A program made the position numbers and the translations under genes. A stretch of 29,160 nt of DNA from JAHEJV01 sp964653555 (GTDB taxonomy: Bacteria; Myxococcota_A; UBA9160; SMWR01), in NCBI GenBank assembly GCA_964653555.1, contig CAZZFT010000055.1:1-29160 (forward strand). Direction: 5' to 3'. Below, piece by piece: positions 1 through 6,646 of the stretch. Numbering within the stretch: position 1 is the stretch's first letter; every line of letters starts with the position of its first letter. The notes beneath the pieces are model-generated. The model ran no database searches. It was not told the DNA's origin and worked only from the letters and a program-made list of their open reading frames with translations.

Positions 1-25
1 TGGGAGAGTAGCGCGACGGTGGGAC
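1..25 (+). rRNA. rrf: 5S ribosomal RNA, 3' end (partial)
   Basis: The first ~25 bases contain GGGAGAGTAG followed by GCGACGGTGGGA. This matches the conserved loop E/helix and the 3' closing strand of bacterial 5S rRNA (E. coli has GCGAGAGTAGGGAACTGCCA at the same place). An intrinsic terminator follows within 10 bases, as expected at the end of an rRNA operon. The rest of the gene lies left of the window, so its pairing partner (expected near TCCCACCGTCGC) cannot be checked. The exact 3' end is approximate. Confidence 0.75.
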
Positions 26-32
26 CCCTTGA

Positions 33-69
33 GCGGCGCCGGTCTTCGGACCGGCGCCGCTTCGTCTTT
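33..69 (+). terminator. Intrinsic terminator of the rRNA operon
   Basis: A perfect 12-bp stem (33-44 with 49-60) is closed by the very stable tetraloop TTCG (45-48) and followed by the T-rich tail TTCGTCTTT (61-69). It lies directly after the 5S rRNA end, so it most likely stops transcription of the rRNA operon. Confidence 0.85.
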
Positions 70-179
70 CGAACTGGGCTCTGGCCGCGCAAGGCTCGTC
101 CGCGAGGCCTGAGTCGGGATCCAGGGGGCTTCTCGCCCCGGTTTTCTCGGGCGACTCGAATCGGACTCAAGGCTCCGGG

Positions 180-210
180 CCCTCCCTCCGATGCAAGGGG
201 AGGGGGGAAG
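180..210 (+). promoter_or_regulatory. Possible hairpin masking the ribosome binding site of the lipoprotein gene
   Basis: CCCTCCC (180-186) is complementary to GGGAGGG (198-204) across an 11-base loop. The second arm lies within the purine-rich tract GGGGAGGGGGGAAG (197-210) that serves as the Shine-Dalgarno for the ATG at 218. If transcribed, this hairpin would hide the ribosome binding site. The pairing is seen in the sequence; a regulatory role is inference, and simple purine/pyrimidine composition could produce it. Confidence 0.3.
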
Positions 211-217
211 CCTTGGA

Positions 218-2053
218 ATGATCAAACGAATCGTCCCCATCCTTCTGGCATTCGTCGCCGTCCTGACCGGCTGCGTTGGCGCCGCTTGGCGAAACGCTCG
301 CAGCGAGGACACGATCTCCGCCTACCATCAGTTCCTCAAGGAGCACCCCGACAGTTCCTTCAGCGAAGAGGCGCGAGCCCGCCTCGAACTGTCGCGCTTG
401 CGGCTTCGTCCGACGCGAGCGGGATTCGATGAGTTCCGCAAGAAATACGGTTCGCCGGAGCTCGTCTCCGAGCTGCGCCCGTACGTCGAAAATGCCTACT
501 TCGACTACGCCCGTTCGATCGGTACCGCTGAGGCCTACCGCAAGTTCCTCGAGGAGTTCCCGGCAGGCGCCAATGCAAAGCGCGCCCTCGGGAATGCCGA
601 ATACCTCGAGGCGCAAGGCTTTCAGGGCGACCTCGCCGCGTTGTCCCGCTTCGCCTCTACCTACCCCGAGAGCGACTACGCGGCGGAAGCGAAGCGAAGC
701 GTGGCGGCGGTCCGTCTGAAGGGTCAGGACAGCTTCGGGCGCGTTGCTCTACTGATCCGTGTCGCTTCCTCGACACCGGGTGCAGATCGCGTCGCGCGGG
801 TATTTCGGGATCGTGCGGCTGCTGCCTACTCGGCTGCAAATCTTCGCATCGTGCCCGTGGCGAGTCAGGAGGACGCCAGCCGGCTCGGACTTCCCGCCAT
901 TCTCGTCATAACACATGAGGAACGCGAGATGTCCACCCAGCTCGAGGCGGGCCAGTTCACGGAGCCGGGTGTCCTCGCGCGGACCGAGGTGGACCTGCGC
1001 CGAATCGGAGAGAAGGACCCGATCTGGTCCGACGTCTTCGAGTACCGGGTCCCGCTCTCGGTGCGGCGTGACGATGTCTCGATCCTTTTCGGGCCGGGTT
1101 CCCAGTCGGGCTACTGGGCGGAGCTGGACGGCGCGTTCTTCATTCCCGTCGCGCGTTGGGGCAACCAGGCCGCGGCGCGGCCTCCGCAGCAGTTCGACAA
1201 ACCGGTCGTTGCGGTGAAGGTGGTCGGTGACCGCGCGGTCGTTCTCTTTGGTGACGGCGACTTCGAGGTGCTGGAGCTGAGCGATCCGGAGGCGCCGGTT
1301 CGCCTGGGCGAGTATCGGCGCAAGCGCGACCTGGCCAAGTTCTCCGGCGTGAATGTGGACGGCTCGCAGGTGGCGCTGTTCGGTCCGGACGGGATCGAGA
1401 TCGTTCAGCTCGACGGCGATGAGACCCGTCGCGAGGTTTCCTTTGGCCGCGAGGTCGTCGGTTCGGTTCGCGACGCGGAAGCACTCGGTGGCTCCTGGCT
1501 GGCGGCTACGAACCGGGGTCTTCTGCTTCTGGGGAGCGCGCCATCCCAGGTGCAGACTCTGGTCCCGCGCGAAGTCTTCGGAATGGCGCGTTATGGCGAG
1601 CGAGTCCTGTTCACCGACGGTGTCGCTCTCTACGCGGCTACGCTCGCCCAGCTGAGGAACGGTCGGGTCGAGTCGGAGCTTCGACTCGGTCGTGGCTTCG
1701 CTCCGCAGCGGGTTCGCGCCCAAGGAGGGACCGCGGTGGTCCTCGGAGCGAGGGATGCGGTGTGGGTGGACCTCCGTTCCGGACAGCCGAGGCTGCGATC
1801 ACGCATCGGTGGAACCGAGTCCGGCCGGGTTCGCGACGCTGCGGTGGTCGGAGAGCGGCTATTCTTGCTCGGACCGCGCGGTCTTCAGGTGACCGACCCC
1901 AATGGTGAACGTATCGTGGACTCCGTCGACGTTATTCCTCGCGAGCGCATCGACGTCGAGGGGCGCCATCTGGTCATGATCGGAGAGCGGTCATTGCAGG
2001 TGGTGGACGCGAGCCCGTTCATCTTCGCCGCGGGTGCCGCCGACCTGCCCTGA
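218..2053 (+). CDS. Lipoprotein of unknown function: N-terminal TPR-like helices and C-terminal beta-propeller-like region
   Basis: I do not recognise a named family. The 611-residue protein begins with a lipoprotein signal (MIKR, a hydrophobic core, then lipobox LTGC with the lipidated Cys at residue 19), so it is exported and membrane anchored. Residues ~30-170 show short helical repeats of the form YxxFLxxxP (for example AYHQFLKEHP and AYRKFLEEFP), like the TPR-type repeats of BamD/YfiO or tol-pal proteins. Residues ~325-600 are beta-rich with recurring units such as VVGDRAVVLFGDGDFEVLEL, resembling blades of a degenerate propeller (LVIVD-like). The ATG at 218 is chosen over an upstream in-frame ATG at 191 because a strong Shine-Dalgarno (GGGGAGGGGGG) lies before it and because it puts the signal peptide at the N-terminus. 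It is single, convergent with the next gene, 31 bp away. A scaffold or assembly role at the envelope is only a guess. Confidence 0.8.
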   Translation: MIKRIVPILLAFVAVLTGCVGAAWRNARSEDTISAYHQFLKEHPDSSFSEEARARLELSRLRLRPTRAGFDEFRKKYGSPELVSELRPYVENAYFDYARSIGTAEAYRKFLEEFPAGANAKRALGNAEYLEAQGFQGDLAALSRFASTYPESDYAAEAKRSVAAVRLKGQDSFGRVALLIRVASSTPGADRVARVFRDRAAAAYSAANLRIVPVASQEDASRLGLPAILVITHEEREMSTQLEAGQFTEPGVLARTEVDLRRIGEKDPIWSDVFEYRVPLSVRRDDVSILFGPGSQSGYWAELDGAFFIPVARWGNQAAARPPQQFDKPVVAVKVVGDRAVVLFGDGDFEVLELSDPEAPVRLGEYRRKRDLAKFSGVNVDGSQVALFGPDGIEIVQLDGDETRREVSFGREVVGSVRDAEALGGSWLAATNRGLLLLGSAPSQVQTLVPREVFGMARYGERVLFTDGVALYAATLAQLRNGRVESELRLGRGFAPQRVRAQGGTAVVLGARDAVWVDLRSGQPRLRSRIGGTESGRVRDAAVVGERLFLLGPRGLQVTDPNGERIVDSVDVIPRERIDVEGRHLVMIGERSLQVVDASPFIFAAGAADLP

Positions 2054-2084
2054 GCCAGGCGGCCTTCCGGCGGCGCCACGGCAC

Positions 2085-3266
2085 TCAGCGCGTGGCTCGG
2101 ACCCAGTACACGGCGCCGGCATAGTCGTCGGAGACGTAAAGGGTTCCGTCGACTGCCTCGGCGACGTCGACGGGTCTCCCGATCACCTCCTCGTCTTTTT
2201 CGAAGCCGACGATGAAATCCCGCTCTTCGATCGCTCCGGTCTCAGTCCAGTGCAGTGAGACGACCTTGTAGCCGTCCTTCGACGTCCGATTCCACGAGCC
2301 GTGCAGGGCGACCAGCGCGGCTCCTCGGTATTCGGGGGGCAGCGATGGATTGCGCAGGAACACCATGCCGAGCGGCGCGTTGTGCGCCCGGAAGGAGTGC
2401 GCGGGAGGAATCGATTCCTCGGCCTGCTGCTCGTGGCCGGGACCCAGGTCGGGATCCGGGACCCGATCTCCGTTCGCGAACGGCCAGCCGTAGAACCCTC
2501 CTTCGACGATGCGGTTGAGCTCACAGGGGGGGAAGTCGTCGCCGAGCAGATCCCGTCCATTGTCGGTGGCGTAGAGCTCGCCGGTTCCGGGTTGCCAGTC
2601 GAAGCCCACGCTGTTGCGCAGCCCAGTCGCGTAGATCTGTCCCTCGCCGCCGTCGGGACGGAAACGCAGGATGGCGGCCCGCCGCTCGTCCTCCTCGAGG
2701 CACACGTTGCAGCTCGATCCGACGGACACGTACATCCAACCGTCTGGCCCGATCCGCACCGTTCGCGTCCAGTGGTTCCCTCCGGACGGGAGATCGGAGA
2801 CGACGCGCTCGTACTCACCGAGGAGCTCCCCGTTCTCGTCGATCGCGACCCGTCCGACGCCGTCTCCCTCGGCGACGTAAAGCCAGCCTTCGTGCACCTC
2901 CAGACCGTGGGGACGGTTCAGGTACTCGAGCAGCGGTCGTCGGGAATCCGAGCGGCCATCGCCGTCCGCGTCCCCGGCGAGGAGCCAGACGGTCCCGCTG
3001 CGCGGGGTGCTCGCGAGAATCGCCCCGTTCGGCAGGGGTCGCAGGAACCGGACGCCCGGCAGGTCCTCGGCGAACAGCCCGATCGCGAAGCCGTCGGTCG
3101 CGCGAATGCGCGTCCCGAATGCCTCCGCTGACGGGGTGCTGGCCCCGAACCATCCGTACATCTGGTGCAGCATCGGAGCGTTGACCGCGTAACGCTCCGG
3201 CCAGAGCGAGCAGGCAGCCAGGCCGGCCAGGAGTGCGGCGCAGAGGAGGAGGAGCCGGCGAGCCAC
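2085..3266 (-). CDS. PQQ-dependent sugar dehydrogenase-like lipoprotein (glucose/sorbosone dehydrogenase family)
   Basis: The 393-residue product resembles the soluble glucose/sorbosone dehydrogenase (GSDH) beta-propeller family, whose characterised members oxidise sugars or aldehydes with pyrroloquinoline quinone in the periplasm. Family-like stretches are NRPHGLEVHEGWLYVAEGDG, GGNHWTRTVRIGPDGWMYVS with the likely catalytic His, GSSCNVCLEEDERRAAILRF, and LHGSWNRT near the C-terminus. The GTG at 3266 is preferred because it starts a lipoprotein signal (MARRLLLL, lipobox LAAC, Cys19). The reading frame stays open a further 172 codons upstream, but that part runs antisense through the rplX gene and looks non-coding. 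AAAGGA lies ~14 bases before the GTG, rather far for a Shine-Dalgarno. Many family members have unknown substrates and some do not bind PQQ, so the reaction is inferred. Confidence 0.82.
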   Translation of the reverse strand: MARRLLLLCAALLAGLAACSLWPERYAVNAPMLHQMYGWFGASTPSAEAFGTRIRATDGFAIGLFAEDLPGVRFLRPLPNGAILASTPRSGTVWLLAGDADGDGRSDSRRPLLEYLNRPHGLEVHEGWLYVAEGDGVGRVAIDENGELLGEYERVVSDLPSGGNHWTRTVRIGPDGWMYVSVGSSCNVCLEEDERRAAILRFRPDGGEGQIYATGLRNSVGFDWQPGTGELYATDNGRDLLGDDFPPCELNRIVEGGFYGWPFANGDRVPDPDLGPGHEQQAEESIPPAHSFRAHNAPLGMVFLRNPSLPPEYRGAALVALHGSWNRTSKDGYKVVSLHWTETGAIEERDFIVGFEKDEEVIGRPVDVAEAVDGTLYVSDDYAGAVYWVRATR

Positions 3267-3332
3267 GGACCGAATATCCGTCCTTTGGCCCGCCGCGGCC
3301 AGGATCGCGACTCGCTTTTCCCGCGGGGGGGC

Positions 3333-3364
3333 TTGACGGGCCAGCCGGGCTGGCGCACTCCTAT
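3333..3364 (+). promoter_or_regulatory. Possible promoter with a dyad in its spacer, upstream of rplX
   Basis: TTGACG (3333-3338) matches the sigma-70 -35 box, and TCCTAT (3359-3364) is the nearest -10-like hexamer, giving a long 20-bp spacer. Inside the spacer is a perfect 7-bp-arm inverted repeat, GCCAGCC-G-GGCTGGC (3340-3354). A dyad within an over-long spacer is the layout bound by MerR-type activators. The -10 match is weak, so this is tentative. Confidence 0.25.
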
Positions 3365-3391
3365 GCGCCTCTCGGAGGCAGCACAAGTACG

Positions 3392-3721
3392 ATGAGTCGA
3401 ACTCTACACGTCGGGGACACCGTCCAGGTGATCTCGGGCAAGTACCGGGGCAAGCAGGGAAGGGTGATGTCGGTCGATGCCGACCGCGTTCGCGTGGAGA
3501 AGGTCCACATGCAGAAGCTGCATCTGAAGCCGGGACGCAAGGCCGCGCGCGGCGGTGGGATCCTCGAACGCGAGGGCTACATCCACGCGTCGAACGTGAT
3601 GCTCGTCGATTCGGAGAGCGGGAAGCCGAGCCGAGTGCGCATTCAGCGGAACGAGGACGGGGGAAGGGTCCGGGTCTTCGCCAAGAGCGGTGCCCGGGTG
3701 CCCGATCCTTCGCGGAAGTAG
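3392..3721 (+). CDS. rplX: Large ribosomal subunit protein L24 (uL24)
   Basis: The 109-residue product is a full-length bacterial L24, one of the first proteins to bind 23S rRNA in 50S assembly. The KOW motif is clear at the N-terminus (HVGDTVQVISGKYRGKQGRV, residues 6-25), followed by the family stretch VEKVHMQKLHLKP (36-48) and EGYIHASNVMLVD (61-73). The ATG at 3392 has CGGAGG 13 bases upstream, longer than ideal; the N-terminus MSRTLHVGD fits the family. The gene lies outside the usual S10/spc ribosomal operon (rplN-rplX-rplE) and is followed 8 bases later by rpmG. It could be the only copy, relocated, or a paralog; the window alone cannot decide. Confidence 0.95.
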   Translation: MSRTLHVGDTVQVISGKYRGKQGRVMSVDADRVRVEKVHMQKLHLKPGRKAARGGGILEREGYIHASNVMLVDSESGKPSRVRIQRNEDGGRVRVFAKSGARVPDPSRK

Positions 3722-3729
3722 GGATACCC

Positions 3730-3900
3730 ATGGCGAAGAAGGGCAAGCGCGAGAAGATCAAGCTCGAGTCGTCCGCAGGCACGGGCCACTTCTACACCAC
3801 AGCCAAGAACAAGCAGAACACGCCCGGCAAGATCGAGCTGAAGAAGTACGATCCGGTCGTCCGCAAGCACGTCGTGTACAAAGAGACGAAGCTCAAGTAG
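3730..3900 (+). CDS. rpmG: Large ribosomal subunit protein L33 (bL33)
   Basis: A 56-residue basic protein with the L33 signature: GTGHFYTTAKNKQNTPGKIE, then LKKYDPVVRKHVVYKETKLK at the C-terminus. There is no CxxC pair, so this is the cysteine-free, zinc-independent form. It is too short for many ORF callers. The start is only 8 bases after the rplX stop (TAGGGATACCCATG), so the two genes are almost certainly co-transcribed. In many bacteria rpmG pairs with rpmB or sits before secE; the pairing with rplX is unusual. Confidence 0.95.
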   Translation: MAKKGKREKIKLESSAGTGHFYTTAKNKQNTPGKIELKKYDPVVRKHVVYKETKLK

Positions 3901-4000
3901 CGACCTGCGCGAGCCTGCGGCTATCCTCGCCCTCCCATTGCGGGGCTCTCGAGCACGTCTCTTACGGCAGCTCGAGGGTGTGACCGACGTTCAACACCGC

Positions 4001-4022
4001 ATTCACCACATTCACCACATTC
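4001..4022 (+). repeat. Short tandem repeat, 9-bp unit ATTCACCAC
   Basis: Two exact copies of ATTCACCAC (4001-4009, 4010-4018) are followed by a partial ATTC. The preceding nine bases (CAACACCGC) look like a degenerate further copy. The array ends just before the fdxA Shine-Dalgarno (GGAAGGGA, 4023-4030), so it lies in the probable 5' untranslated region. Confidence 0.7.
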
Positions 4023-4034
4023 GGAAGGGATCGA

Positions 4035-4388
4035 ATGGCCTGGGTGATCACGAGACTGTGCCGGGACTGCGTGGATCAGGCTTGCGTCGAGGTCTGTCCG
4101 GTCGACTGCATCTACGGCTACGACGGGAGCGACGCCCAGACGTTTCCCAACCAGCTCTACATCGACCCCGAAGAGTGCATCAACTGCGGTGTCTGTGAGC
4201 CCGAGTGCCCTTGGGAGGCGATTTTCGAGGACGAGCAGGTGCCCGACGTGTTCCAGGAGGACATCGCCCTCAACGCCAAGTGCGTGGACGCCAAGGACGA
4301 CTTCTCGGTGCCTGAGGTCGAGGAGAAGGAGAAGCCCTCTCCCGAGCAGATCGAGGCGAACAAGCAGAAGTGGGGCTACGCCGGCTGA
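4035..4388 (+). CDS. fdxA: 7Fe-type (3Fe-4S plus 4Fe-4S) ferredoxin, FdxA family
   Basis: The 117-residue product aligns with Azotobacter ferredoxin I-type proteins, small cytoplasmic electron carriers. The first cluster region is CRDCVDQACVEVCPVDC with Cys at 9, 12, 17, 21 and 25. The second is CINCGVCEPECP with Cys at 48, 51, 54 and 58. The family tail follows: EDEQVPDVFQEDIALNAK (residues ~73-90), then a charged C-terminal part. GGAAGGGA lies 4 bases before the ATG. The gene is single; its last 13 bases overlap the 3' end of convergent aroE. The electron donor and acceptor cannot be told from the neighbours. Confidence 0.93.
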   Translation: MAWVITRLCRDCVDQACVEVCPVDCIYGYDGSDAQTFPNQLYIDPEECINCGVCEPECPWEAIFEDEQVPDVFQEDIALNAKCVDAKDDFSVPEVEEKEKPSPEQIEANKQKWGYAG

Positions 4389-5194
4389 GGCCCGAAGGCG
4401 TCTCCCATCACGCGTTCTGCGACCTTGCGGTCGATGTTTCCGGCCCAGGCCTCCAGCTGCGCGACCGCCTGATGGACCAGCAACCAGCGGCCGGAGACCG
4501 TGCGAGCCCCGCGCGCGCGAGCGTCCCGAAGCAGCCGCGTCCACTCGGGTGCGTAGACGGCATCCAGGACCACCGCCTCGGCGTCGATGGCTCGGGCCGG
4601 CACGGGCGAGACGTCCTCCTCCATGCCCACGGACGTGGTGTTCACCAGGACGTCGTGGGGCAGGTCGGCGAGCGCCTCCAGGGGCCCCGCCCGCTCGGCG
4701 CCGAGCTCGGAGGCGAGGAGCTCGGCCCGGGGCACGCTCCGATTCAGCACCGAGACGCGCGCGCCCCGGGACAGTAGACCCCAGACGACCGCGCGGGCCG
4801 TTCCTCCCGCGCCCAGCACGACGGACCGCGCTCCCTTCAGCGGGCGTACCGCCTCCAGGGCGCGTACGGCTCCCAACCAGTCCGTGTTGGAGGCGCACAG
4901 GCGATCGCCATCGCGGACGATCGTGTTGGCTGCTCCGATTCGCGCCGCGGTCTCATCGACGGCATCGACCAGATCGAGGATGCGCACCTTGTGCGGAATC
5001 GAGACCGATAGCTGGCGGAGCCCCAGGGCCCGGACGCCGCGTATCGCGTCGTCGAGGCGGGACTCGGGCACGTCGAAGGTGGCATAGTAGGCGTCGATCC
5101 CGAGTGCAGCGTAGGCGGCATTGTGCATAGCCGGTGAGCGCGTGTGGCCTGCCGGATGGAGGATGATTCCACAGAGTGCGCTGAGAGCGGACAC
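4376..5194 (-). CDS. aroE: Shikimate dehydrogenase (NADP+)
   Basis: AroE reduces 3-dehydroshikimate to shikimate with NADPH in the chorismate (aromatic amino acid) pathway. In the 272-residue product the substrate-binding loop is GHTRSPAMHNAAY (residues ~16-28), the catalytic Lys is in SVSIPHK (Lys69), Asn90 lies in GAANTI, and catalytic Asp105 in SNTDWLGA. The Rossmann nucleotide loop is GAGGTA (128-133), followed by NRS and NTTSVGM. I choose the GTG at 5194 over the ATG at 5218 because GGGAGG sits 7 bases before it and the product then begins close to the conserved core. Two positions differ from the common form: HSxSP reads HTRSP, and NVTxPHK reads SVSIPHK. Both keep a hydroxyl or the Lys. 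It is divergent from purE. Confidence 0.93.
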   Translation of the reverse strand: MSALSALCGIILHPAGHTRSPAMHNAAYAALGIDAYYATFDVPESRLDDAIRGVRALGLRQLSVSIPHKVRILDLVDAVDETAARIGAANTIVRDGDRLCASNTDWLGAVRALEAVRPLKGARSVVLGAGGTARAVVWGLLSRGARVSVLNRSVPRAELLASELGAERAGPLEALADLPHDVLVNTTSVGMEEDVSPVPARAIDAEAVVLDAVYAPEWTRLLRDARARGARTVSGRWLLVHQAVAQLEAWAGNIDRKVAERVMGDAFGPQPA

Positions 5195-5283
5195 GAGCGA
5201 ACCTCCCGAGGCGGCCATAGGCTATCCGATCGCGTTCGGGCCACCTACACTGACGGTTCGACACGTCCGACGAGGAGATCCGG

Positions 5284-5778
5284 GTGAGCGAGACGCGTGC
5301 ACGAGTGGCCATTCTCATGGGAAGCCCCAACGACTGGGGCGTGATGCAGGCTGCGGAGAAGATGCTCGAGGAGCTCGGCATCGCCAGCGATGCGCGCGTG
5401 ATCTCCGCCCACCGAACTCCGCAGCGGCTCACGCAGTACCTGGCGACGGCCGAGCAGAACGGGATCGAGGTGGTGATCGCGGGAGCGGGAATGGCCGCGC
5501 ACCTCGCCGGTGTCGCGGCTGCCCACACCATGCTTCCCGTGCTGGGGGTTCCCCTCCCGGGCTCCGACCTGGGCGGCCTCGACGCCCTGCTGGCGACCGT
5601 TCAGATGCCCGGTGGGATTCCGGTCGCCACCTTCGCCATCGGCAAGTCGGGCGCCAAGAACGCGGCTCTCTTCGCCGCGGCGATCCTCGCGCGGAGCGAC
5701 GACGCGGTTCGCGAGCGGCTCGCCAAGTTCCGGGAGGCGCAATCGGCCGGCGTCCCCGAGCGACCTCCCCGCAGCTAG
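5284..5778 (+). CDS. purE: N5-carboxyaminoimidazole ribonucleotide mutase (PurE)
   Basis: PurE converts N5-CAIR to CAIR in purine synthesis. The 164-residue product has the phosphate/substrate loop MGSPNDWGVM (residues 12-21), the catalytic SAHRTP (41-46, His43), GAGMAAHLAGVAAAHT (67-82), LPVLGVPL, and QMPGGIPVATFAIG (107-120). Length and motifs fit the bacterial class I enzyme, which works after the PurK carboxylase. purK is usually the next gene but is absent; both flanking genes are on the other strand. The second Ser of the typical GSxSDW motif is Asn here. The GTG start has GAGGAG ~6 bases upstream. A TACACT hexamer at 5246-5251 could be its -10 box, without a good -35. Confidence 0.94.
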   Translation: MSETRARVAILMGSPNDWGVMQAAEKMLEELGIASDARVISAHRTPQRLTQYLATAEQNGIEVVIAGAGMAAHLAGVAAAHTMLPVLGVPLPGSDLGGLDALLATVQMPGGIPVATFAIGKSGAKNAALFAAAILARSDDAVRERLAKFREAQSAGVPERPPRS

Positions 5779-5782
5779 CAGT

Positions 5783-5845
5783 CCGACTCGCGAGTCGGCC
5801 GAGGCGCAGCGAGGCGAAGGCTCGCGAAGGCGGGCTCCCCGCCCG
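5783..5845 (+). terminator. Hairpin-forming region between convergent purE and the uracil-DNA glycosylase gene
   Basis: A perfect 16-bp palindrome, CCGACTCG/CGAGTCGG (5783-5798), starts 4 bases after the purE stop. A second small hairpin, CGGGC-TCCCC-GCCCG, lies at 5831-5845. Both sit between two gene 3' ends, where terminators are expected, but neither has a T-tract. A Rho-dependent or purely structural role is possible. Confidence 0.35.
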
Positions 5846-5860
5846 GGCAAGGGGCGCGTT

Positions 5861-6646
5861 CTAGGCGGTCGTCTCTCTCGCTCGCGCCAGTGCCGCCTTC
5901 AGGTCCTCCCACACGGCGCGGCGATTCTCCGCCGTGTACTGTCGCAGCACGAAGGCCGGGTGCAGCGTGGGCATGACTGGGATGCCCCGGTAGGACTGCC
6001 AGGTGCCGCGGATCCTCGTGATCGCAACCTCGCGTCCCAGGAGCAGGCTCGTGGCCGGCTTGCCCAGGGCGACGATCACGCGAGGGCGCACCGCCGCGAT
6101 CTGGCCGTCCAGGAAGACGCCGCAGGTCGCGGCTTCGTCGGCGAGCGGAGTCCGATTGCCGGGCGGCCGACACTTGACGATGTTGCAGATGTAGACGTCG
6201 CGGCGCGGTATCCCGAGCCCCTTCTCGATCATGGCAGTGAGCAGTTCACCGGCGCGACCGACGAAGGGCAGGCCCCGGCGGTCCTCCTCGGCGCCGGGAC
6301 CCTCGCCGACGAACATGAGCTCGGCTCGGGGGTTGCCGTCGCCGAACACGATCTGGGTTCGGCCCTCGCTGAGCCGGCAGCGATGGCAGTCGCCGATCGC
6401 CGCCCGCACCTCCTCGAGCGTCGTGTCGGATCCCCAGCGCGGCGGCGCGTCGAACAGGGCGAGCGCTTCGGCGGGGCGGGACTCGGCGGCGGCGGGTGTC
6501 TCGGGCTGGGACGCCTCGGTCTTGGCCGGCGACGGAGCCGCGACGCGATCGGGAATCCGTTCCACGCCCTCTTCGGCGAACTCGATCAGCCAGTTGCGCG
6601 CCGACGCCAGCCAGGCGCGCAGATCCCCGCTCAGCGCCCGCTCCAC
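5861..6646 (-). CDS. Uracil-DNA glycosylase, family 4 (4Fe-4S type)
   Basis: The enzyme removes uracil from DNA to start base-excision repair. In the 261-residue product, residues ~78-255 form the family 4 domain. Motif A is GEGPGAEEDRRGLPFVGRAG (114-133), then NIVKCRPPGNRTP, ALGKPA, and PTLHPAF, the conserved His-containing motif (227-232). Four Cys at 87, 90, 159 and 175 match the spacing of the [4Fe-4S] ligands of Thermus UDGa. Residues ~35-75 are a Pro/Ala-rich linker after a short helical N-terminus, making it longer than the minimal ~200-residue enzymes. The start is uncertain: the GTG at 6646 overlaps the upstream gene by 16 bp and has only a weak Shine-Dalgarno. The frame remains open far upstream, but that part is the antisense-like shadow of the cytochrome gene. 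Confidence 0.9.
   Translation of the reverse strand: MERALSGDLRAWLASARNWLIEFAEEGVERIPDRVAAPSPAKTEASQPETPAAAESRPAEALALFDAPPRWGSDTTLEEVRAAIGDCHRCRLSEGRTQIVFGDGNPRAELMFVGEGPGAEEDRRGLPFVGRAGELLTAMIEKGLGIPRRDVYICNIVKCRPPGNRTPLADEAATCGVFLDGQIAAVRPRVIVALGKPATSLLLGREVAITRIRGTWQSYRGIPVMPTLHPAFVLRQYTAENRRAVWEDLKAALARARETTA

Noticed and set aside
133..154. TCGCCC...GGGCGA inverted repeat upstream of the first lipoprotein gene
   Set aside because: A 6-bp stem in GC-rich DNA is expected by chance, and no T-tract or known motif accompanies it.
3267..3782. N-terminal extension of the sugar dehydrogenase-like protein up to 3782
   Set aside because: It runs antisense through rplX and the start of rpmG, and the lipoprotein signal at 3266 gives a natural N-terminus.
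3947..3976. CTCGAGC...GCTCGAG inverted repeat between rpmG and fdxA as a terminator
   Set aside because: The arms are only 7 bp with a 16-base loop and no T-tract; too weak to call.
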